From the NCBI GenBank assembly GCA_036504855.1, contig DASXUL010000160.1, positions 1-64,000 on the forward strand: a stretch of 64,000 nt of DNA. The letters run 5' to 3'. The position numbers were made by a program, and so were the translations under genes. The DNA comes from DASXUL01 sp036504855 (GTDB lineage: Bacteria; Armatimonadota; DTGP01; JAKQQT01). Below, piece by piece: positions 60,422 through 64,000 of the stretch. Position 1 is the stretch's first letter, and each line of letters opens with the position of its first letter. The notes beneath the pieces were generated by a model, which did not search any database, was not told the origin of the DNA, and saw only the letters and a program-made list of their open reading frames with translations.

Positions 60422-62098
60422 CTACTGCATCGCTTCCGCCAGCGGCGATGCGGTGCAGGCGCTGGGCGGGTTCACGCCCAGAATGGCGGCCAGGGTGGGG
60501 GCGATCTGCTGGGGGGACGCCGACGAATTGTACCGCCCGGGCTGGATGCCGGGGCCGCACATAACGATGGGCAGATGGGTGTCGTAGGCCCACGGCGTGC
60601 CGTGCGTGGTTCCGCCGTTCCCGCCGCCCTGGACCCACAGGTTCTCGGTGACCACCATCAGGTCGCCGCTCACTTTGGGATGGTAGCCGGTGGCCACCTT
60701 TTTGTAGATGAAGTCCACGGGCAGGCGGCCTTCCAGGAGCTGGTCGCTGGTAAGGGCGTTGTACACGCCGGGCGTCTTGCGCACGGCCTCGGCAGCCACG
60801 CGGCGCGCTTCGCGAGGATCGACCTTGTGGCGGGCGATGGCATCCGGGTTCAGCCACATCTCCGGTTCCACGTTGGCCGCCACCCAGTCATCGGCGCCAA
60901 AGGCGGCGTCCAGGGCTGAATCCGCGGCGGAGTCCATGGCGTCATCCGTCACGCGGCCCGCATGGAAGCCCGCTTCCTCCATACATTCCGGGATGGGGGC
61001 CACCCCGTGGTCTCCGGAGACGGTGATGAGCACGTTCTTCAGACCGCCCGGAACCTGCTTGTCCAGCGCGCGGAAGAAGTCCGCCAGGGCCCGGTCGCTG
61101 CGCAAAGTAATGTCGAACGCCTCGGCGGAGTTCGGTCCGAAGGCATGGCCCACGTAGTCATTGGCGGCGAGGTTGATTCCCACAAAGTCCGGCGTCTCGT
61201 CCTGTCCGATGCCCATGGCCTGCACGCCCGCGAGCGCGGTCTTCAGCACCACCTCGGTGGCGAACGGCGAGGTCCAGAGATCGCCGTAGAAAGCCTTGCC
61301 GGGCGTGGTTGCGCCGCCGTTGTAGGTATGCGGGAATCGCTTGCCGATCGTGGAGCTGGGGGTCACGGCCTCCGGGAGCGGCATCCAGGTGTTCTCGGCC
61401 ACCTTGCCTGGGAGCAGCGGCTCCCACGTCTTGTTGAAATAGGCATCCGGCAGGCGCTGCGAGTTCACAGCCTGCACCCACTCCGGCAGCGTTCCGTCCT
61501 TGCAGTAGAACTTGCTGCTCACCCACTGGCCGGTGTTGCTGTCGTACCAGATCGTGCAGTCCGAGAGGCGGCCGGCCAGGAGGACAGCGGCGCGGTCCTT
61601 GAACGAAACGGTCAACACCTTGGCCCTGGCTCCGGTGGCCATCTTCAGCTCATCGGCCACGGTAGAGGAGCGGAGGTTGCGGGGCGACACTCCCATCTTC
61701 ATCTCGGTTGAGCCCACGATGGGGTACTTCGGGTCCTCAACGCAGTATACGCTCGTGCCCTTGGCCATGCCGGGAACGTACCAGTTGTTGCCGATGATGC
61801 CTTCCGTGGACGGCGTGCCGCCCGTGGAAAGCACGGCGTGCCCGGGGCCGGTGTAGAGCGGGAAGTGGGTGTAATGGGCGCATGGGAAGAACGCGCCGTT
61901 GTCCTCCAGGTAGCGGAACCCGCCCACGCCATCCTTGCCCTTCGCGGGGAGCATCAGGTCCGGATAACGAGTGAGGTAGTCACCGCGGAACTGGTCGATG
62001 GAGATCAATACCACTACGCGGGGACGCGGAGCGGCCAGTACGGCGCAGGCGCTCGCGGCCAGCGCCGCTGCCGCCAAGGTCTTGCGGATTCTCAGCAT
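60422..62098 (-). CDS. Alkaline-phosphatase-superfamily enzyme, PafA-like
   Basis: About 558 residues. The start is ATG at 62098 behind aaaggt; the frame remains open to 62185. The signal is about residues 1-23. The metal-binding Asp35 is in SIDQFRGDY, the probable nucleophile Thr83 in YTGPGHAVLSTG, and further metal ligands in DYVGHAFGP and SGDHG. This arrangement matches the Thr-nucleophile phosphomonoesterases of the PafA type; related proteins are phosphodiesterases. It is exported and probably recovers phosphate. A terminator-like palindrome follows its stop. Confidence 0.82.
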   Translation of the reverse strand: MLRIRKTLAAAALAASACAVLAAPRPRVVVLISIDQFRGDYLTRYPDLMLPAKGKDGVGGFRYLEDNGAFFPCAHYTHFPLYTGPGHAVLSTGGTPSTEGIIGNNWYVPGMAKGTSVYCVEDPKYPIVGSTEMKMGVSPRNLRSSTVADELKMATGARAKVLTVSFKDRAAVLLAGRLSDCTIWYDSNTGQWVSSKFYCKDGTLPEWVQAVNSQRLPDAYFNKTWEPLLPGKVAENTWMPLPEAVTPSSTIGKRFPHTYNGGATTPGKAFYGDLWTSPFATEVVLKTALAGVQAMGIGQDETPDFVGINLAANDYVGHAFGPNSAEAFDITLRSDRALADFFRALDKQVPGGLKNVLITVSGDHGVAPIPECMEEAGFHAGRVTDDAMDSAADSALDAAFGADDWVAANVEPEMWLNPDAIARHKVDPREARRVAAEAVRKTPGVYNALTSDQLLEGRLPVDFIYKKVATGYHPKVSGDLMVVTENLWVQGGGNGGTTHGTPWAYDTHLPIVMCGPGIQPGRYNSSASPQQIAPTLAAILGVNPPSACTASPLAEAMQ

Positions 62099-62121
62099 CG
62101 GTAAACCTTTCTCAACAGAAC

Positions 62122-62152
62122 GCCCGCCAGACAACCTGGCGGGCCGCTTTTT
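62122..62152 (+). repeat. Hairpin in the divergent region upstream of the phosphatase gene
   Basis: gcccgccag and ctggcgggc form a 9-bp stem with a 5-base loop, followed by TTTTT on the plus strand. No plus-strand gene lies upstream to be terminated, so it may instead be a leader hairpin of the minus-strand gene. Confidence 0.4.
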
Positions 62153-62268
62153 GAGATGGTAGGGGAGCCGCCAACGGAGGGTCAAACCCGGCGGTTAAGT
62201 TCATCTGAAGCAACGTCTCGTTTCCCGCCCGATGGCCCCGGGTACACACACATCGGGAGGACAGAACC

Positions 62269-62769
62269 ATGGCAGAACCCGAGACGCGGCCGGATGCGGA
62301 TCCAGATGCGCCGACAGATGCCGAGACAGGCTGGATGGAGGGGGCGATGGTCCCGCCCGTGGCTTTCGTCGGCCCCAGCGCCGGCATACCGAACATGGGG
62401 CTGAGTTCCAGCGTAGGGGCGGGCTCCGGCATCGCCGCGTTCGCGACGCCTGTTATACCCGTGGTGGGGGACCACCGTGTCGGCGGCCAGATTGTGGCAA
62501 ACCCCTTCTCCCCCGCCGAACCGCGAAACGACTCGCCGTTCAATGCCGATATCCCGGACGCGGCGGACCTGCCGTCGCGGGTGGAGTCGGAACTGGCGGA
62601 AGATGGACGCATGGCAGGCGCCAGCATCGCGGTAACGGTGGGCGACGATGGGGTAGTAACGCTCACCGGGGTGGTTCCTTCCCGTGGGACAGCGGCGGAC
62701 GCGGCCGATGTCGCCGCCCACGTACCGGGCGTCCGCGGCGTGACGAACCTGCTCACGGTGAGCGAGTAG
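62269..62769 (+). CDS. BON-domain protein
   Basis: A 166-residue protein. The first ~95 residues are Pro/Gly/Ala-rich and probably disordered. Residues ~100-165 form a BON domain (SRVESELAEDGRMAGASIAV, DDGVVTLTGVV, AADVAAHVPGVRGVTNLL), which binds phospholipid and contributes to envelope stability or osmotic stress in characterised proteins. There is no obvious signal peptide. Ribosome site ggagga precedes ATG. It is convergent with the YtxH/DUF948 pair, another stress-type cluster. Confidence 0.78.
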   Translation: MAEPETRPDADPDAPTDAETGWMEGAMVPPVAFVGPSAGIPNMGLSSSVGAGSGIAAFATPVIPVVGDHRVGGQIVANPFSPAEPRNDSPFNADIPDAADLPSRVESELAEDGRMAGASIAVTVGDDGVVTLTGVVPSRGTAADAADVAAHVPGVRGVTNLLTVSE

Positions 62770-62794
62770 CCCTCCTCGATACGGGGAGACGGAG

Positions 62795-62832
62795 AACGGC
62801 CCCTCGCCGAGCGCTATCGGTGAGGGGCCGTT
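62795..62832. terminator. Bidirectional terminator between BON and YtxH-like genes
   Basis: A 16-bp stem (aacggcccctcgccga with tcggtgaggggccgtt, one G-T wobble) and 6-base loop lie between convergent stops, ending in ttt on the plus strand. Confidence 0.7.
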
Positions 62833-62854
62833 TGTTCGTCGACACCGGCCCGGC

Positions 62855-63220
62855 TCAGCCGACGGGAGTATCGGAGGTGTCGAGCGTATCCTTGACTTCG
62901 TCGGACGCTGACGTTACCCGATCCTTCACATCCGCGGCCGCATGGGCAACGGTGGCGCCCACGTCTTTCGCCGCGCCGGTAACCGTATCCTTCACCGAAG
63001 AGACCTTCTCCCGCACCGTGCCGCCCCACTCGCTGGCCGTGTCGCGGATGGTGGAGCCGTACTCGGTGGCCTTGTCTTTCACGGTGTCGCCCAGCCCCGT
63101 GGCCTTATCCGCCACAGTGTGGCGAATCTCTTCGCCAGTGGCGGGGGCGTACAACAACGCGAACGCCGCGCCCAGTGCGCCGCCAACCAGCAGTCCCAAC
63201 GCGAAATCGCTCTTTGCCAT
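62855..63220 (-). CDS. YtxH-like small envelope protein
   Basis: A 121-residue protein beginning MAKSDFALGLLVGGALGAAF, one hydrophobic helix, then YAPATGEEIR, the typical YtxH opening. The rest is a repetitive amphipathic helix (DKATGLGDTVKDKATEYGST and related) with an 11-residue-like periodicity, resembling LEA-type desiccation proteins. The start is ATG at 63220 behind aagga; the longer frame reaching 63652 is spurious. It lies 47 bp after the DUF948-like gene and is probably co-transcribed. A role in stress protection is inferred from the family. Confidence 0.78.
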   Translation of the reverse strand: MAKSDFALGLLVGGALGAAFALLYAPATGEEIRHTVADKATGLGDTVKDKATEYGSTIRDTASEWGGTVREKVSSVKDTVTGAAKDVGATVAHAAADVKDRVTSASDEVKDTLDTSDTPVG

Positions 63221-63267
63221 CGTTACTATCCTTTCGTCCTTCGCTGTTCGTCCGGGGGCATCCCCCA

Positions 63268-63711
63268 TCACGAATTCGTTGAGTCCGTTCCGTTTCCGTT
63301 GTGGGTCTTCGCCGTCTTCCACACTTCTATTCCCCGTTGCACGCCTGTGAGCAGCGAGGCGATGTTCACGATGGGGCGGGCAACGTTCTCCGTCACCAGG
63401 TTGCTGGTGGTCTTCACCTTGGCGGACACGCTGTGCACGGCGCCCTCGCTCTCCTCGGCGATATGTTCCACCTTCGGAGCCACCTTCTCCACGATCTCGC
63501 TCACCTGGCCAGTGACGCGGCTCACGTTGTCTAGAACCGGTTGCACCTTCGGCAATACGCGATCCAACGCCTCGTCCACGGCGCCTGAGACGATGGATTT
63601 CAGGCGGAACGCCATGAATACCAGCCCGCCGAAAAGCGCCAGGTTGGCGCACGCGGATAACGCGATGACGATGTTTGTGCCAAGCCCAAAGTGGGCTGTT
63701 ACCTCTTGCAT
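63268..63711 (-). CDS. DUF948-like membrane-anchored coiled-coil protein
   Basis: A 147-residue protein. One N-terminal transmembrane segment (IVIALSACANLALFGGLVFM) is followed by a long helical region with heptad-like pattern (VLPKVQPVLDNVSRVTGQVS, EIVEKVAPKVEHIAEE) as in DUF948 and methyl-accepting-like stalks. The start ATG at 63711 follows gaggagag. The open frame reaches 63813, but the upstream part is not protein-like. It precedes the YtxH-like gene. The function is unknown; this gene pair is common in stress operons. Confidence 0.72.
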   Translation of the reverse strand: MQEVTAHFGLGTNIVIALSACANLALFGGLVFMAFRLKSIVSGAVDEALDRVLPKVQPVLDNVSRVTGQVSEIVEKVAPKVEHIAEESEGAVHSVSAKVKTTSNLVTENVARPIVNIASLLTGVQRGIEVWKTAKTHNGNGTDSTNS

Positions 63712-63802
63712 TCTCGCTCTCCTCCCCACCGGGCCGGGCTCACGGCGGGTGTACCCTCGCCACGGCGCAGCTAAACGGTAGCGTGCGTTCTTGCTCACAA
63801 TG

Positions 63803-63832
63803 TTAGCATGCATGTTCGCGCCACGGTATAAT
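63803..63832 (+). promoter_or_regulatory. Candidate promoter of ychF
   Basis: TTAGCA (63803-63808) and a perfect TATAAT (63827-63832) are 18 bp apart, about 70 bp before the ychF ATG. Confidence 0.5.
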
Positions 63833-63902
63833 GAATTCGTTTGTGGACCGCTCGCGGTCCGCGCCGAATCTCACCTATCTTACCCGGAACAGAGAAGACC
63901 TT

Positions 63903-64000
63903 ATGCACATTGGAATCGTGGGCCTGCCGAACACGGGCAAGACGGCCCTTTTCAACGCCCTTACGCACGCGCACGCCGCCGTTGGCGTTTACAGCTTCAC
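63903..64000 (+). CDS. ychF: Redox-regulated ATPase YchF (Obg family), start only
   Basis: The first 32 codons read MHIGIVGLPNTGKTALFNAL and continue into a family-typical region, cut by the window edge. GLPNTGKT is the G1 loop of Obg-like NTPases, and the MxIGIVGLPN opening is characteristic of YchF, which binds ATP rather than GTP and associates with ribosomes. A weak gagaag ribosome site precedes the ATG. It is divergent from the DUF948-like gene. Confidence 0.8.
   Translation, partial: MHIGIVGLPNTGKTALFNALTHAHAAVGVYSF

Noticed and set aside
62122..62152. A Rho-independent terminator on the plus strand
   Set aside because: The hairpin and U-tract are good, but no plus-strand gene lies upstream to be terminated. 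It is kept only as a hairpin.

Overview
The window is GC-rich, densely coded bacterial DNA and most resembles a member of the Armatimonadota. The best evidence is three tandem prepilin-like proteins (45.9-48.4 kb) whose N-termini run from FTLIELLVVIAIIAILAAIL straight into LFPVFAKARERA and TACLSNLKQMG, a combination typical of DUF1559-type pseudopilins in that phylum. Many secreted carbohydrate-active proteins, several sugar ABC transporters and a bacterial housekeeping set (FtsK, CysK, GltBD, YchF) fit this placement. The phylum is an inference; no rRNA or tRNA gene was seen.

Layout. 0-6 kb: a cut-off gene, a Uma2-family nuclease, the FtsK/SpoIIIE translocase, a PAP2 phosphatase, a SPOR-type lipoprotein and a cysteine synthase. 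6.2-10.5 kb: a minus-strand operon with a sugar-binding protein, two permeases and an ArsR-like regulator with a large C-terminal domain. 10.7-11.6 kb: two paralogous small 2TM proteins.

11.9-37.4 kb looks like one polysaccharide-utilisation locus built from two divergent transcription units that meet at 24.2-24.3 kb. The leftward operon encodes a binding protein, two permeases, a heparinase II/III-like protein, a beta-propeller protein, a GATase-like/polysaccharide-deacetylase fusion, a DegT aminotransferase and a Gfo/Idh/MocA oxidoreductase. Its last four genes overlap by ATGA. The rightward unit encodes an MDR dehydrogenase, an SDR lacking its catalytic lysine, a DHDPS-family aldolase, a second heparinase-like protein, an RbsB/RbsA/RbsC-type transporter and a GH78 alpha-L-rhamnosidase. 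Together they suggest depolymerisation, uptake and processing of a rhamnose-containing acidic glycan. The substrate is inferred.

37.5-48.4 kb: a secreted subtilisin-like protease with a large insertion and a dockerin-like tail, followed by a likely operon of a GntR/LacI-type chimeric regulator, a 1272-residue multidomain secreted protein ending in a dockerin-like domain, and the three DUF1559 pseudopilins. 48.5-54.6 kb: gltD and gltB behind a good promoter and a leader hairpin. 54.8-62.1 kb: an SDR epimerase, a DUF4965-type protein, a GH-A-fold glycoside hydrolase and an alkaline-phosphatase-superfamily enzyme. 62.3-64 kb: small envelope or stress proteins (BON, YtxH, DUF948-like) and the start of ychF.

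The most interesting non-coding signals are two nested-palindrome elements of one design (11680-11831 and 31162-31328) whose arms differ by compensating base changes, a palindrome built from 7-bp tandem repeats (60298-60404), and a 13-bp sequence shared by two promoters (24272-24284 and 40657-40669). No CRISPR array, transposase, prophage or obvious riboswitch was found.
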